This document shows positions 1 to 9,499 of a stretch of 64,000 bases of DNA, piece by piece. The stretch covers positions 643,656 through 707,655 of the forward strand of contig NZ_LQBL01000028.1 in assembly GCF_001483745.1 (NCBI RefSeq). The letters run 5' to 3'. The notes below the pieces were generated by a model. It did no database searches. It was not told the origin of the DNA and worked only from the letters and a program-made list of their open reading frames with translations. The DNA comes from Serinicoccus chungangensis (GTDB lineage: Bacteria > Actinomycetota > Actinomycetes > Actinomycetales > Dermatophilaceae). A program made the translations under genes and the position numbers. Every line of letters begins with the position of its first letter. Position 1 is the stretch's first letter.

Positions 1-576
1 CAGGACGTTGAGCAGGGTGAACCGCTGCGGGAAGCGGTTCTTGAGGTCCATGAGCTCCTCCAGGAACATCACCGAGTCGGTCCGGCGGTTGCCGAAGACG
101 AGGGTGGCCCGGGAGTGCGGCTCCTCCTCCAGCGCGGTGGTGAGCAGGGAGAGCACCGGGGTGATCCCGGACCCGGCGGCGACGCCCACGTGGTGCTTGG
201 TCGCGGTCGGCTCGGTCGGGCAGACGAAGGACCCCATGGGGGTCATGACCTGCAGGGTGTCCCCGGGCTGCACGTGCTCGTTGAGCCAGCTCGACATCAG
301 GCCGCCGGGGACCGTCGCGGCGGCCACCCGGACCTCACCGGTCTCCCGGGAGCGTCCCCGGGAGATGCAGCAGGAGTAGGAGCGCCGCACGTCCTGGCCC
401 TCGATCGTGGCCCGCACGGTGAGGTGCTGGCCGGGCTCGAAGGCGAACTCCTCGCGCAGGTCCTCGGGGATCGCGAAGCTCAGAGCGATCGCCTCGTCGG
501 TGAGGCGGTCCACCCGGCTCACCGTGAGGTCGTGGAACCTCGCGCGACGCCGCGTCGGCTGCTGGATCAGGCTCAT
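1..576 (-). CDS. paaE: Phenylacetyl-CoA 1,2-epoxidase reductase subunit PaaE (partial, C-terminus off window)
   Basis: This is the electron-transfer subunit that passes reducing equivalents from NADPH through FAD and a 2Fe-2S centre to the PaaA diiron site in aerobic phenylacetate degradation. The visible 192 residues contain the FAD-binding RSYS motif at about 65-68, the pyridine-nucleotide motif GSGITP at about 135-140 and an FGNR motif at about 161-164, in ferredoxin-reductase order. The C-terminal plant-type ferredoxin domain lies beyond base 1. The ATG at 574-576 follows a GAGGAGAC ribosome binding site. It is the last visible gene of paaABCDE, 64 bases after paaD. Confidence 0.93.
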   Translation of the reverse strand, partial: MSLIQQPTRRRARFHDLTVSRVDRLTDEAIALSFAIPEDLREEFAFEPGQHLTVRATIEGQDVRRSYSCCISRGRSRETGEVRVAAATVPGGLMSSWLNEHVQPGDTLQVMTPMGSFVCPTEPTATKHHVGVAAGSGITPVLSLLTTALEEEPHSRATLVFGNRRTDSVMFLEELMDLKNRFPQRFTLLNVL

Positions 577-640
577 GGGTCTCCTCGGGGTCTGAGGCGT
601 CGCCCCGGCTGCGGGGTGCCGGGGCGGTGCCCCGGGCGGT

Positions 641-1171
641 CTACAGGGTCTTGAACTCGTCGAAGGGCTCGCGGCAGGTACGGCACCGGCGCAGCGCCTT
701 GCAGGCGGTCGACCCGAACCGGGCGACCTCCTCGGTGTCGTCGGACCCGCACTGCGGGCAGGTGACGACCCGCAGCTGCAGCCCGACGGGCACCGGCCCC
801 GGAGGCGCGGAGTGCGCCCGCTCCCCGGTGGGCGGGGCGATCCCGAAGCGGCGCAGCTTGTCCCGGCCCTCCTCGCTCATCCAGTCCGTCGTCCAGGCCG
901 GGGACAGCCGGGTGACGACCTCGACCGGTATGCCGTGGGACCGGCCGGCCTCGACGACCGCGTCGGCCATGGCGTGCATCGCCGGGCAGCCGGAGTAGGT
1001 GGGGGTGATGGTCACCCGCATCCCGGGGTGCCCGTCGACCTCGGCCGTCTCGACCGCGCGGAGGACACCGAGGTCGTCGATGGTGATGACCGGGATCTCC
1101 GGGTCGGGGACGGCGCGCATGTCCTGCTCCACCCGGGCGACCAGGTCGGGGTCCAGCACCACGGTCCTCAC
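641..1171 (-). CDS. paaD: Phenylacetate degradation protein PaaD
   Basis: PaaD is a MIP18/DUF59-type protein thought to help mature or insert iron into the phenylacetyl-CoA epoxidase. The 176-residue product has the N-terminal MIP18 fold with the TYSGCPAM segment at about 58-65. Its C-terminal zinc ribbon has cysteines at about 138, 141, 163 and 166 (CPQC and CRTC), as is usual for PaaD. The GTG start overlaps the paaC stop (GTGA), so the two are translationally coupled. Confidence 0.93.
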   Translation of the reverse strand: MRTVVLDPDLVARVEQDMRAVPDPEIPVITIDDLGVLRAVETAEVDGHPGMRVTITPTYSGCPAMHAMADAVVEAGRSHGIPVEVVTRLSPAWTTDWMSEEGRDKLRRFGIAPPTGERAHSAPPGPVPVGLQLRVVTCPQCGSDDTEEVARFGSTACKALRRCRTCREPFDEFKTL

Positions 1172-1932
1172 CAGCTCGCGCCGGGGTGGCTGCGGTGCAG
1201 GTGCTGCATCTCGGCCAGCAGGTAACCCATGACCTCGGAGTGGACGCCCTCACGTCCACCCCGGGCGTGCCAGCGGGGGGCGTCCGGCAGGGTGAGCGTG
1301 GCCTGCTCCAGCACTCCGGAGATGTAGGCGTTGACCGCGTCCGTCAGGCTCGAGGGCAGCACGCCGACGCCGTGCTCGGCGGCCCACCGGGCGGCGTCGT
1401 GGTCCTCGCCCAGCTCCGCGACGTAGGGGTGCACCGCCACGAGGGCCGCCTGCATCCGGTCGTGGCTCTCCTGCGTGCCGTCGCCCAGGCGCAGCACCCA
1501 CTGGGTCGCGTGGTCGCGGTGGTAGTCCACCTCCTTGACCGCCTTGGCGGCGACGCCCGCCAGGGTCTCGTCGGTCGAGGTGAGCAGGGCGGCGTACAGC
1601 TCGCGCTGGTAGGTCGCGAACCACAGCAGCCGCGCCATCTCGTGGGCGAAGTCGCCGCGGGGCTGCTCGACGAGCTGGACGTTGCGGAACTCCCGCTCGT
1701 GCCGCAGCATCGCCAGGTCGTCCTCGTCGCGGACCGGGTCCGCTCCCTCGACCTCCCCGGCGTGGGTCAGCAGGGCCCGGGCCTGACCGACGAGGTCGAG
1801 AGCCACGTTGCCGAGGGCCATGTCCTCTTCGATCTGCGGCGCGTGGGTGAGCCACTCACCGAGCCGCTGCGCGTAGACGAGCGCGTCGTCGCCGAGCCCG
1901 AGCAGGTAGTCGACGTGGTGCTGGCCGCTCAC
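1168..1932 (-). CDS. paaC: Phenylacetyl-CoA epoxidase structural subunit PaaC
   Basis: PaaC is the catalytically inactive ferritin-like partner of PaaA in the epoxidase core; the PaaAC heterodimer binds phenylacetyl-CoA. The 254-residue product is all-helical, with the opening DYLLGLGDDALVYAQRL and the MGYLLAEMQHLHRSHPGASW end typical of PaaC. The GTG at 1930-1932 is chosen because it overlaps the paaB stop as GTGA and gives the usual family length. Reading further upstream in frame would run through paaB. It lies between paaB and paaD in the conserved order. Confidence 0.94.
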   Translation of the reverse strand: MSGQHHVDYLLGLGDDALVYAQRLGEWLTHAPQIEEDMALGNVALDLVGQARALLTHAGEVEGADPVRDEDDLAMLRHEREFRNVQLVEQPRGDFAHEMARLLWFATYQRELYAALLTSTDETLAGVAAKAVKEVDYHRDHATQWVLRLGDGTQESHDRMQAALVAVHPYVAELGEDHDAARWAAEHGVGVLPSSLTDAVNAYISGVLEQATLTLPDAPRWHARGGREGVHSEVMGYLLAEMQHLHRSHPGASW

Positions 1933-2216
1933 AGGTACTCCACGTCCTCCGGCACGTCGTAGAACGTGGGGTGCCGGTAGACCTTGTCCGCAGCAGGGTC
2001 GAAGAAGCTGTCCCGCTCGTCCGGGCTCGACGCGGTGATGTCCTCCGAGGCCACCACCCAGATCGAGACACCCTCCTGCCGCCGGGTGTAGAGGTCGCGC
2101 GCGTTGCGCAGCGCCATCTCCCGGTCGGGGGCGTGCAGCGAGCCCGCGTGCACGTGCGACAGACCGCGCTTGGCCCGCACGAACACCTCCCACAGAGGCC
2201 AGGTCCCCGAGGTCAC
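1929..2216 (-). CDS. paaB: Phenylacetyl-CoA epoxidase subunit PaaB
   Basis: PaaB is the small 95-residue subunit that bridges PaaAC heterodimers and mediates contact with the reductase. The segments [20 protein letters not shown] and [12 protein letters not shown] are characteristic, and the length matches the family. The GTG at 2214-2216 overlaps the paaA stop in a GTGA, giving translational coupling on both sides. Confidence 0.95.
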   Translation of the reverse strand: MTSGTWPLWEVFVRAKRGLSHVHAGSLHAPDREMALRNARDLYTRRQEGVSIWVVASEDITASSPDERDSFFDPAADKVYRHPTFYDVPEDVEYL

Positions 2217-3262
2217 GCGACCGCCTCCGGCTGGCGCCGCGCGGCCTGCTTCGCGGCATACGCGTCGGCGGCCTCCCGCACCCACGCACCCTCCTCGTGG
2301 GCCTCGACCCGGGTGCGGATGCGCTGCTCGTTGCAGGGACCGTCGCCCTTGAGGACGCGCCAGAACTCGTCCCAGTCGATGGCGCCGAAGTCCCAGTGCC
2401 CGCGCTCCTCGTTCCAGGCGAGGTCTGGGTCGGGCAGGGTGATCCCGAGCTTCTGGGCCTGCGGCACGGTCATGTCGACGAACTTCTGCCGCAGGTCGTC
2501 GTTGGAGAAGCGCTTGATGCCCCACGCCATGCTCTGCGCGGTGTGACCGCTGCTGGCGTGCTCGCCGGTGTCCGGCGGGCCGAACATCTGCAGGGCCGGC
2601 CACCACCATCGGTTGGCCGCGTCCTGGGCCATGGCCCTCTGCTCCTCGGTCCCGCGGGCCAGCACCCACAGGATCTCGAAGCCCTGACGCTGGTGGAAGG
2701 ACTCCTCCTTGCACACCCGGATCATGGCCCGGGCGTAGGGCCCGTAGGAGCAGCGGCAGAGCGGGACCTGGTTCATGATGGCCGCGCCGTCCACCAGCCA
2801 GCCGATCGCGCCGGCGTCCGCCCACGTCAGCGTGGGGTAGTTGAAGATCGAGGAGTACTTCTGCCGGCCCGAGTGCAGCTTGTCGAGCAGCTCGGAGCGG
2901 TCCACCCCGAGGGTCTCGGCGGCGGAGTAGAGGTACAGCCCGTGGCCGGCCTCGTCCTGCACCTTGGCCATGAGGATCGCCTTGCGCCGCAGGGAGGGCG
3001 CGCGGGTGATCCAGTTGGCCTCCGGCTGCATACCGATGATCTCGGAGTGGGCGTGCTGGGCCATCTGCCGGACGAGCGTCGTGCGGTAGGCCTCGGGCAT
3101 GGCGTCCCGCGGCTCGACCCGCTGGTCCTGCTCGATGAGCCCGTCGAAGTACTCCGCGAGCGCGTCCGTGTAGTCCGGCGTCTCGGCGGCGTTGAGGGGG
3201 TGCGGGGGCGCGGCCGCCTTCGAGTCCGCGGCGCCGGGCTGGGCGAAGTCGTTGCCGTACAT
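2213..3262 (-). CDS. paaA: Phenylacetyl-CoA 1,2-epoxidase catalytic subunit PaaA
   Basis: PaaA is the diiron oxygenase that converts phenylacetyl-CoA to the ring-1,2-epoxide, the committing step of the aerobic hybrid phenylacetate pathway. The 349-residue product shows two carboxylate-helix ligand motifs, EAGH at about 104-107 and EESFH ending at about 190, with E73 as a likely further ligand. The ATG at 3260-3262 follows a GGGGAC ribosome binding site; an in-frame extension to 4111 is rejected because it runs antisense through two other genes. It heads the paaABCDE operon. Confidence 0.96.
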   Translation of the reverse strand: MYGNDFAQPGAADSKAAAPPHPLNAAETPDYTDALAEYFDGLIEQDQRVEPRDAMPEAYRTTLVRQMAQHAHSEIIGMQPEANWITRAPSLRRKAILMAKVQDEAGHGLYLYSAAETLGVDRSELLDKLHSGRQKYSSIFNYPTLTWADAGAIGWLVDGAAIMNQVPLCRCSYGPYARAMIRVCKEESFHQRQGFEILWVLARGTEEQRAMAQDAANRWWWPALQMFGPPDTGEHASSGHTAQSMAWGIKRFSNDDLRQKFVDMTVPQAQKLGITLPDPDLAWNEERGHWDFGAIDWDEFWRVLKGDGPCNEQRIRTRVEAHEEGAWVREAADAYAAKQAARRQPEAVA

Positions 3263-3302
3263 GTCCCCAGTGTGCCAGAGATGAGCTCCCATGTATAACG
3301 CA

Positions 3303-3325
3303 ACGCACGTCAAGTGACGGTGCGT
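3303..3325. promoter_or_regulatory. Imperfect inverted repeat upstream of paaA (candidate operator)
   Basis: The half-sites ACGCACGTCA and TGACGGTGCGT face each other across AG, with one unpaired base, in the 96-bp gap between divergent paaA and the GNAT gene. A GTTATAC hexamer-like sequence lies just downstream on the paaA strand (3293-3299). Position and symmetry suggest a TetR-type (PaaR-like) operator, but that identity is inferred. Confidence 0.35.
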
Positions 3326-3358
3326 CTGTAACACGGCGGCCGGTGCGAGACTGGGCGG

Positions 3359-3925
3359 GTGAGCCATCAGCACGAGCAGCCCCCCGCCGCCGACGCCAGC
3401 GTGCGGACCGCGCGGCCCAACGACGCCCCGGCCGTGGGTCTGGTCCAGGCCTTCGTCTGGCAGCACGAGCTCGCCGACGTGCTGGACCAGGAGATCCTGG
3501 ACGCCCTGACCGGGCCACGCTTCGCGGCCGCCTGGCGCGAGTCCCTGGAGCACCCGCCCACACCACGGCACCGTCTCCTCGTGGCCTGCGCGGGGCCGCA
3601 GGTGACGGGGTACGTCGCGGTCGGCCCGGCCGACGACGAGCCCGGCCTTCCGGAGGGGACCTGCGCCCTGCTCCTGGACGGCGGCGTGCACCCGGAGGCC
3701 CGGGCCGCCGGACACGGCTCCCGGCTGCTCAACGCGGCCATCGACACCCTCCGCGCCGCCCACGACCAGCTCGAGGGCGTCGCGACCTGGGTGCTCGCCG
3801 AGGCCGGCACCACCCGCGCGTTCCTGCAGGAGGCCGGGTTCGAGCCGGACGGGGCGTGGCGGGACCGCGTCGTCGGCGACGACGGACGGACGGTCCGCGA
3901 GGTGCGGCTGGTCGCGTGGACGTGA
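3359..3925 (+). CDS. GNAT family N-acetyltransferase
   Basis: This is a 188-residue acetyl-CoA-dependent acyltransferase of unknown substrate. The GNAT core is visible as the beta4-P-loop segment [20 protein letters not shown] (about 103-122), followed by the [17 protein letters not shown] segment typical of the C-terminal half. GTG is used as start, 33 bases past the candidate paa operator. It is transcribed away from paaA and followed within 7 bases by a membrane protein gene, so the two probably form an operon. Confidence 0.8.
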   Translation: MSHQHEQPPAADASVRTARPNDAPAVGLVQAFVWQHELADVLDQEILDALTGPRFAAAWRESLEHPPTPRHRLLVACAGPQVTGYVAVGPADDEPGLPEGTCALLLDGGVHPEARAAGHGSRLLNAAIDTLRAAHDQLEGVATWVLAEAGTTRAFLQEAGFEPDGAWRDRVVGDDGRTVREVRLVAWT

Positions 3926-3932
3926 CGACGCG

Positions 3933-5117
3933 ATGACCGCCTCGCGACGGCTGGTGGGGATCGACCTGGCGCGCACCCTCGCGCTGCTGGGGATGTTCGC
4001 CGCGCACCTGGCCGTCCAGGAGGGTGCCGGCCCGGGTGGCGTGAGCTGGCTGTTCCAGCTCGTCGCCGGTCGCTCCTCGGCCCTCTTCGCGGTGCTGGCG
4101 GGCGTCGGCATCGCGCTCGCCGCCCCGCTCGAGGCGGTCCGCGCCGACCCCCGTGCCTACCGGCGCCGGTTGCTCGTGCGCTCGGCGCTCATCGCGGGGA
4201 TCGGTCTCGTCCTCGGCCTCCCGAGCTCGGGCATCGCCGTGATCCTCGCCTACTACGGCGTGCTCTTCTGCTGCGCCCTCCCCGTCCTGCGGTGGCAGGC
4301 CCGGTCCCTGGCGTGGCTGGCCCTGGGGTGGGGGCTGCTCAGCCCGGTGGTCAGCCTGCTCCTGCGCCAGGCGCTCCCGGAGCCGACCCTCGTGGTCCCG
4401 TCCCTGGCCTCGCTGCTCGTCTACCCGGTGCAGACGGTGGTCGAGCTGCTCGTCACGGGCTACTACCCGGTGCTGACCTGGGCCACCTACCTGTTCGCCG
4501 GGCTGGCCGTCGGCAGGTGGGTGCAGGCGCGCGGGGGCGCCGACCGCACGGTCATCGGCTCCCTGCTCGTCGGGGGCGCCGCAGCGGCCGCCCTGTCGAT
4601 CGGGGTCTCCGCCCTGCTCCTGAGCTCGCCGCAGGTGCGCAGCGCCCTGCTCGACAGCGTCGGTCTCGACGCCGGGTCGTGGGCCGTCCTGGACGCGGAC
4701 CGACGCACGGGCTTCTACGGCACCCACCCCGAGGAGAGCGCGTGGTGGCTGGGCGTGTGGGCCCCGCACAGCGGCAGCATCGTCGACCTCGTCCACACCA
4801 CCGGCACCGCCCTGCTCGTCCTCGGCGGCTGCCTGGCCGTCGTGCGGCTCACGCCGGCCCTGCCCTGGCCGGTCCTCGCCGGCGCCGGACGGACCACCCT
4901 CACCCTCTACGTCGCCCACGTGCTCATCCTCTCCACCCCGCTCGGGGACACCGGGCCGCTGGCCCGCGACACCACGACCGGCCTGCTGCTGCACAGCCTG
5001 CTGGCCCTGGCGGCCGGCGGCCTGATCGTGGCCACCGGACGTCGCGGTCCGCTGGAGGCGTTCCTGCACCAGGCCACGCACGGCCCTCCCGCCAGGTCGC
5101 CCTCCACCCGCTCCTGA
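3933..5117 (+). CDS. Multi-spanning membrane protein, DUF1624/DUF418-like acyltransferase family
   Basis: The 394-residue protein has about ten hydrophobic segments and opens with [20 protein letters not shown]. This arginine/aspartate-containing first helix is characteristic of the DUF1624/DUF418 (heparan-alpha-glucosaminide N-acetyltransferase-like) and acyltransferase-3 membrane families. Such proteins probably move acyl groups across the membrane to sugars or lipids. The substrate cannot be read from sequence. It starts 7 bases after the GNAT gene. Confidence 0.65.
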   Translation: MTASRRLVGIDLARTLALLGMFAAHLAVQEGAGPGGVSWLFQLVAGRSSALFAVLAGVGIALAAPLEAVRADPRAYRRRLLVRSALIAGIGLVLGLPSSGIAVILAYYGVLFCCALPVLRWQARSLAWLALGWGLLSPVVSLLLRQALPEPTLVVPSLASLLVYPVQTVVELLVTGYYPVLTWATYLFAGLAVGRWVQARGGADRTVIGSLLVGGAAAAALSIGVSALLLSSPQVRSALLDSVGLDAGSWAVLDADRRTGFYGTHPEESAWWLGVWAPHSGSIVDLVHTTGTALLVLGGCLAVVRLTPALPWPVLAGAGRTTLTLYVAHVLILSTPLGDTGPLARDTTTGLLLHSLLALAAGGLIVATGRRGPLEAFLHQATHGPPARSPSTRS

Positions 5118-5170
5118 ACCGCCCGCCTCCCCACGCGGCGGTCCCCCGTCGCGTCTCGGCACGCCACGCC

Positions 5171-5232
5171 CGTTCACCTGTCGTTCACTTCTGCGTCGTC
5201 TTGGGGTACGCTAGGTGAACAGAAGATGAACG
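5171..5232. promoter_or_regulatory. Two opposed GTTCAC direct-repeat pairs resembling actinobacterial PHO boxes
   Basis: CGTTCAC occurs at 5171 and 5182 (11-bp spacing). On the other strand the related hexamers GTTCAC and GTTCAT occur at 5215-5220 and 5226-5231, again 11 bp apart. Direct repeats of GTTCACC-type units with 11-bp periodicity are the known form of the Streptomyces PhoP operator. A promoter-like TACGCT lies between the two pairs. PhoP binding is inferred. Confidence 0.45.
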
Positions 5233-5268
5233 GCCTACCGTTCGACCGACCTGGAGGAGGTGGCTCCC

Positions 5269-5421
5269 ATGGCGAGTGTTCGCCCGCTGCGGACCGCGCG
5301 ACCGACCCGGGCCCTCACGTGGGTCCCGGTGACGGACGCGTCCGGCCGCACCCGGATGGAGATGCGTTGGCACGTCGGTGCCCCCGCGCCGCAGATCCGG
5401 CGCCGCGCCCAGGTCGCCTGA
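5269..5421 (+). CDS. Small hypothetical protein (50 aa)
   Basis: This short ORF encodes a 50-residue basic protein containing RALTWVPVTDASGRTRMEMRW. The GGAGGAGG ribosome binding site at 5252-5259 is strong, and a strong terminator hairpin follows 31 bases after the stop, so it appears to be a complete monocistronic unit. I have seen similar ALTWVPVTDxxGRxxMEMRW peptides in other actinobacteria, but no function is known to me. The PHO-box-like repeats upstream suggest phosphate or two-component control. Confidence 0.6.
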   Translation: MASVRPLRTARPTRALTWVPVTDASGRTRMEMRWHVGAPAPQIRRRAQVA

Positions 5422-5452
5422 CCGAGGGCGCGGACCACACCGCGACGACGCC

Positions 5453-5482
5453 GAAGGGCGGGCCCGACCGGGCCCGCCCTTC
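5453..5482. terminator. GC-rich hairpin terminator, probably bidirectional
   Basis: A perfect 14-bp stem (GAAGGGCGGGCCCG and its complement) closes on a 2-base AC loop. It lies between the converging small ORF and pnp, 30 bases past the pnp stop. Confidence 0.75.
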
Positions 5483-5512
5483 GTCATGTCGCACGGTCAC
5501 CCGCGCGCCTGG

Positions 5513-7966
5513 TCAGCCCTCCTCGGAGCCGTTCTCGCCACCCTCGGCGCCGGTGCCGTTGCTCCCGCGGCCGCGGCCGCCACGGCGGCGACGCTGACGA
5601 CGGGGCCGGTCGCCACCCTCCTGCTCGGAGCCGGGCTCCTCGGACCCCGGGGTCTCGGCCTCGGGCGCCGACGCGACCTCGGCCTGGGCGACCTCGACGG
5701 CCGGCTCGGCGACCGGCGCAGCGGCCTGCGGCTCAGCGGCCTCGGGCGCCGGCTCGGCCGCGCCGCCCTGCTCACCGGCGACCACCGCGGCGAGCGAGAG
5801 CTTGCCACGCGGGTCGATCTCCTTGAGCTCCACCTGGACCTTCTGGCCCACGCCCAGCACGTCCTCGACCGCGTCGATGCGCTTGCCGCCCACCAGCTTG
5901 CGGATCTCGGAGATGTGCAGCAGCCCGTCCTTGCCGGGCAGCAGGGAGATGAACGCCCCGAAGGTCGTGGTCTTGACCACGGTGCCGAGGAAGCGCTCGC
6001 CGACCTCCGGCATCTGCGGGTTGGCGATCGCGTTGACCGCGGCCCGCGCGGCCTCGGCCGAGGGGCCGTCGGTCGCGCCGATGTAGACGGTGCCGTCGTC
6101 CTCGATGGAGATGTCGGCGCCGGTGTCCTCCTGGATCTGGTTGATCATCTTGCCCTTCGGCCCGATGACCTCACCGATCTTGTCCACGGGGACGCGCACC
6201 GAGATGACGCGCGGCGCGTAGGGGCTCATCTCGTCCGGGGCGTCGATCGCCTCGGTCATGACGTCCAGGATGTGCATCCGGGCGTCCCGGGCCTGGGTGA
6301 GCGCGCCACCGAGCACGTCGGCGGGGATGCCGTCGAGCTTGGTGTCCAGCTGGATCGCGGTGACGAACTCCCGCGTCCCGGCGACCTTGAAGTCCATGTC
6401 GCCGAAGGCGTCCTCCGCGCCGAGGATGTCGGTCAGCGCGGCATACCTCGTCTGGCCGTCGACCTCGGCCGAGACCAGGCCCATGGCGATGCCCGCGACG
6501 GGCGCGCGCAGCGGCACCCCGGCGTTGAGCAGCGCCATGGTGGACGCGCACACCGAGCCCATGGAGGTCGAGCCGTTGGAGCTCAGGGCCTCGGAGACCT
6601 GCCGGATGGCGTAGGGGAACTCCTCGCGGGTCGGCAGCACCGGCATGAGGGCGCGCTCGGCGAGGGCGCCGTGCCCGATCTCGCGACGCTTCGGAGAACC
6701 GACGCGGCCGGTCTCACCGGTCGAGTACGGCGGGAAGTTGTAGTTGTGCATGTAGCGCTTGCGGGTCACCGGCGAGAGGGTGTCCAGCTGCTGCTCCATA
6801 CGCAGCATGTTGAGCGTGGTGACACCCATGATCTGGGTCTCGCCGCGCTCGAAGATCGCCGAGCCGTGCGCCCGCGGGATGACCTCGACCTCGGCCGAGA
6901 GTGCCCGGATGTCCTTGAGCCCACGACCGTCGATGCGGACCTCGTCGCGCAGGATGCGCTCGCGGATGAGCTTCTTCTGCACGGCGCGGTAGGCCGCCGA
7001 GAGCTCCTTCTCGCGCCCGGCGAAGGCGGCGTCGTCCCCGGCCAGCCGGGCCGTCATCGCGGCCTTGATCTCGTCGATCCGGTCCTCGCGCTCGGCCTTG
7101 CCGGCGATCTGCAGCGCCGAGGTCAGGTCACCGCTGGTGGCCTCCTCGACGGCGGAGTAGGCGTCGTCCTCGTAGTCGAGGAAGCGCGGGAACTCCTGGA
7201 CCTCCTTGGCGGCCTTGGACGCCAGCTCGGCCTGCGCCTCGCACAGGACCTTGATGAACTTCTTGGACTCCTCGAGCCCCTGGGCCACGACGTCCTCGGT
7301 CGGGGCCTGCTTGCCCTCGGACCTCACCAGGTCCCAGGTGGCCTCGGTGGACTCGGCCTCGACCATCATGATGGCGACGTCGTCGCCGTCGACGACCCGA
7401 CCGGCGACGACCATGTCGAAGGTCGAGCGCGCGGCGTCGGAGAAGTTGGGGAAGGCGACCCACTGGCCGTCGATGAGCGAGACGCGCACGCCACCGATCG
7501 GGCCGCTGAAGGGCAGGCCCGAGATCTGGGTGGACAGCGAGGCGGCGTTGATCGCCAGCACGTCGTACTGGTGGTCGGGGTTCAGCGAGAGGACGCTGAT
7601 GACGACCTGCACCTCGTTGCGCAGGCCCTTGGCGAACGTCGGGCGCAGCGGGCGGTCGATGAGGCGGCAGGTGAGGACCGCGTCGGTCGAGGGGCGACCC
7701 TCACGACGGAAGAAGCTGCCCGGGATCTTGCCCAGGGCGTACATGCGCTCCTCGACGTCCACCGTCAGCGGGAAGAAGTCGAAGTGGTCCTTGGGGTGCT
7801 TGCCAGCGGTCGTGGTCGACAGCAGCATGGTGTCGTCGTCGAGGTAGGCGGTGACGGAGCCGCCGGCCTGCTTGGCCAGGCGTCCGGTCTCGAACCGGAC
7901 GGTGCGGGTGCCGAAGCTGCCGTTGTCGATGGCGGCTTCGGCGAACGTGATCTCTGGACCCTCCAT
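5513..7966 (-). CDS. pnp: Polyribonucleotide nucleotidyltransferase (PNPase)
   Basis: PNPase is the phosphorolytic 3'-5' exoribonuclease of RNA decay and, in actinobacteria, also a guanosine polyphosphate/3'-polyadenylation enzyme. The 817-residue product has two RNase PH cores (about 15-150 and 335-560), a KH domain with [12 protein letters not shown], and an S1 domain with [20 protein letters not shown]. An Ala/Pro/Glu-rich linker then leads to an Arg/Gly-rich [13 protein letters not shown] tail, common in actinobacterial PNPases. The ATG at 7964-7966 follows AAAGGAGG. It lies downstream of rpsO, the classical rpsO-pnp order. Confidence 0.97.
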   Translation of the reverse strand: MEGPEITFAEAAIDNGSFGTRTVRFETGRLAKQAGGSVTAYLDDDTMLLSTTTAGKHPKDHFDFFPLTVDVEERMYALGKIPGSFFRREGRPSTDAVLTCRLIDRPLRPTFAKGLRNEVQVVISVLSLNPDHQYDVLAINAASLSTQISGLPFSGPIGGVRVSLIDGQWVAFPNFSDAARSTFDMVVAGRVVDGDDVAIMMVEAESTEATWDLVRSEGKQAPTEDVVAQGLEESKKFIKVLCEAQAELASKAAKEVQEFPRFLDYEDDAYSAVEEATSGDLTSALQIAGKAEREDRIDEIKAAMTARLAGDDAAFAGREKELSAAYRAVQKKLIRERILRDEVRIDGRGLKDIRALSAEVEVIPRAHGSAIFERGETQIMGVTTLNMLRMEQQLDTLSPVTRKRYMHNYNFPPYSTGETGRVGSPKRREIGHGALAERALMPVLPTREEFPYAIRQVSEALSSNGSTSMGSVCASTMALLNAGVPLRAPVAGIAMGLVSAEVDGQTRYAALTDILGAEDAFGDMDFKVAGTREFVTAIQLDTKLDGIPADVLGGALTQARDARMHILDVMTEAIDAPDEMSPYAPRVISVRVPVDKIGEVIGPKGKMINQIQEDTGADISIEDDGTVYIGATDGPSAEAARAAVNAIANPQMPEVGERFLGTVVKTTTFGAFISLLPGKDGLLHISEIRKLVGGKRIDAVEDVLGVGQKVQVELKEIDPRGKLSLAAVVAGEQGGAAEPAPEAAEPQAAAPVAEPAVEVAQAEVASAPEAETPGSEEPGSEQEGGDRPRRQRRRRGGRGRGSNGTGAEGGENGSEEG

Positions 7967-8065
7967 GGGCCCTCCTTTTCTCTTCACTCTCAGCGCGAGG
8001 GGCATCGTCGTTGTGCCCGTCGGTCCTGCAGGCGGGGGGCGCGGGTGGCGACCCCCCGACGCACG

Positions 8066-8095
8066 GAGAGCGGTCCCCTCACGGGAACCGCTCTC
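8066..8095 (-). terminator. rpsO-pnp intergenic hairpin
   Basis: GAGAGCGGT pairs with ACCGCTCTC around a 12-base loop, 11 bases after the rpsO stop and before pnp. The position fits a partial terminator or RNase processing hairpin that uncouples ribosomal protein and PNPase expression. Confidence 0.65.
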
Positions 8096-8105
8096 GGTGC
8101 GAGAC

Positions 8106-8375
8106 TCAGCGGCGCAGGCCGAGCCGCTTGATCAGCGACCGGTAGCGCTCGATGTCGACGTCCTCGAGGTAGCGCAGCAGGCGCTTGCGCTTGCCCACGA
8201 GGAGCAGCAGCCCGCGACGGCTGTGGTGGTCGTGCTTGTGCTCGCGGGCGTGCTCGGTGAGCTCGCGGATGCGGGCGGTCAGCAGCGCGACCTGCACCTC
8301 CGGCGAGCCGGTGTCGCCCTCGGTCGTGGCGTACTCCTTGATGATGTCCTGCTTGGTGGCAGTCTCGATCGCCAT
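8106..8375 (-). CDS. rpsO: 30S ribosomal protein S15
   Basis: S15 is a primary 16S rRNA-binding protein of the small subunit. The 89-residue product has the expected family length and the conserved [15 protein letters not shown] and [20 protein letters not shown] segments. The ATG at 8373-8375 is preceded by GAAGGAGT. An upstream in-frame ATG (8423) is rejected because it would add a non-conserved extension and lacks a ribosome site. Confidence 0.98.
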   Translation of the reverse strand: MAIETATKQDIIKEYATTEGDTGSPEVQVALLTARIRELTEHAREHKHDHHSRRGLLLLVGKRKRLLRYLEDVDIERYRSLIKRLGLRR

Positions 8376-8503
8376 GGGCGACTCCTTCGTGTTGTTGCGC
8401 GGCGCCAACCCGGGCCTGTTCACCGGGGCACTCTCGATCCGCGGCCGTCATGACGGCACCATCCAGGTTATCAGCGTGCGCCGGGGCACCCTAATCTGAG
8501 CAG

Positions 8504-9499
8504 ATGCCCCGCCTGCGCACCGTCTCCCCCGCCTCCCCCGGCTGGACACGCCGCCGGTCGGGCCGTGGCTTCACCTATCTCGACGCGCAGGGCGCTCGGC
8601 TGGGCCCCGAGGACGTGGCGCGGGTCAAGGCGCTGGTCATCCCGCCGGCGTGGAAGCACGTCTGGATCTGCCCCCACCCCAACGGTCACCTGCAGGCGGT
8701 GGGCACCGACGACGCCGGCCGCCGCCAGTACCTCTACCACCCCGCCTGGCGCGAGCAGCGCGACAAGCTCAAGTTCGAGCGGGTCCTCAAGGCCGCCGCG
8801 CGGCTCCCCGCGGCACGCCGCCGGATCATCCGGGACCTCGCCCTGGAGGGTATGCCGGTGCAGCGCGCCGAGGCGGTCGCGGTGCGCCTGCTCGACCTGG
8901 GCTACTTCCGCATCGGCAGCGACGTCTACACCGACGCGCACGGCAGCTTCGGCCTCACGACCCTGGAGCGGCGGCACGTGCGGGCCCGCGGCGAGGTCCT
9001 GCTCTTCTCCTTCGTCGGCAAGTCGGGGGTCGAGCACCGGATCCAGATCGACGACCGCGACGTCATCGCCGCGCTGGACCGGATGCGCCGGCGGCGCTCG
9101 GGCGACCGGCTGCTGGCCTACCAGGACGGGCGGCGCTGGATCGACCTGGACGCCGCCGCGGTCAACGCCTACCTCGACGGGCTGCTCGGGGGCGAGCTGA
9201 CGGCCAAGGACTTCCGCACCTGGCACGCCACGGTCCTCGCCGCGACCTCCCTGGCGCTGACGCAGGAGCCCGGCGACACCCAGACCTCGCGGCGTCGTGC
9301 GGTGCGGGCGGCGGTCGAGGAGGTGTCGGCATACCTCGGCAACACCCCGACGATCGCCCGCAACTCCTACATCGACCCCCGGGTCATCGACCTCTACGAG
9401 GCAGGGACGACGATCGGCGAGGCGGCGCGGCGACGACACCGCTCCCCTGCGGCGAGGACGCGCGACCTGGAGCGCGCCGTGCTAGAGATGCTGTCATGA
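8504..9499 (+). CDS. DNA topoisomerase IB
   Basis: This is a poxvirus-like bacterial type IB topoisomerase that relaxes supercoils through a 3'-phosphotyrosyl intermediate. The 331-residue product contains the N-terminal GFTYLDAQGARL and IPPAWKHVWICPHPNGHLQA domain and the catalytic KFERVLKAA and KDFRTWHAT motifs. The nucleophile region is NSYIDPRV, with Tyr at about 289. It is divergent from rpsO, and its TGA overlaps the ATG of the next gene. Confidence 0.93.
   Translation: MPRLRTVSPASPGWTRRRSGRGFTYLDAQGARLGPEDVARVKALVIPPAWKHVWICPHPNGHLQAVGTDDAGRRQYLYHPAWREQRDKLKFERVLKAAARLPAARRRIIRDLALEGMPVQRAEAVAVRLLDLGYFRIGSDVYTDAHGSFGLTTLERRHVRARGEVLLFSFVGKSGVEHRIQIDDRDVIAALDRMRRRRSGDRLLAYQDGRRWIDLDAAAVNAYLDGLLGGELTAKDFRTWHATVLAATSLALTQEPGDTQTSRRRAVRAAVEEVSAYLGNTPTIARNSYIDPRVIDLYEAGTTIGEAARRRHRSPAARTRDLERAVLEMLS

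Noticed and set aside
3729-5177. Long antisense open frames opposite the GNAT and membrane protein genes, and many like them elsewhere
   Set aside because: At this GC content stop codons are rare and long shadow frames are expected. They show Arg/Gly/Pro-rich composition and no domains, and overlap clear genes.
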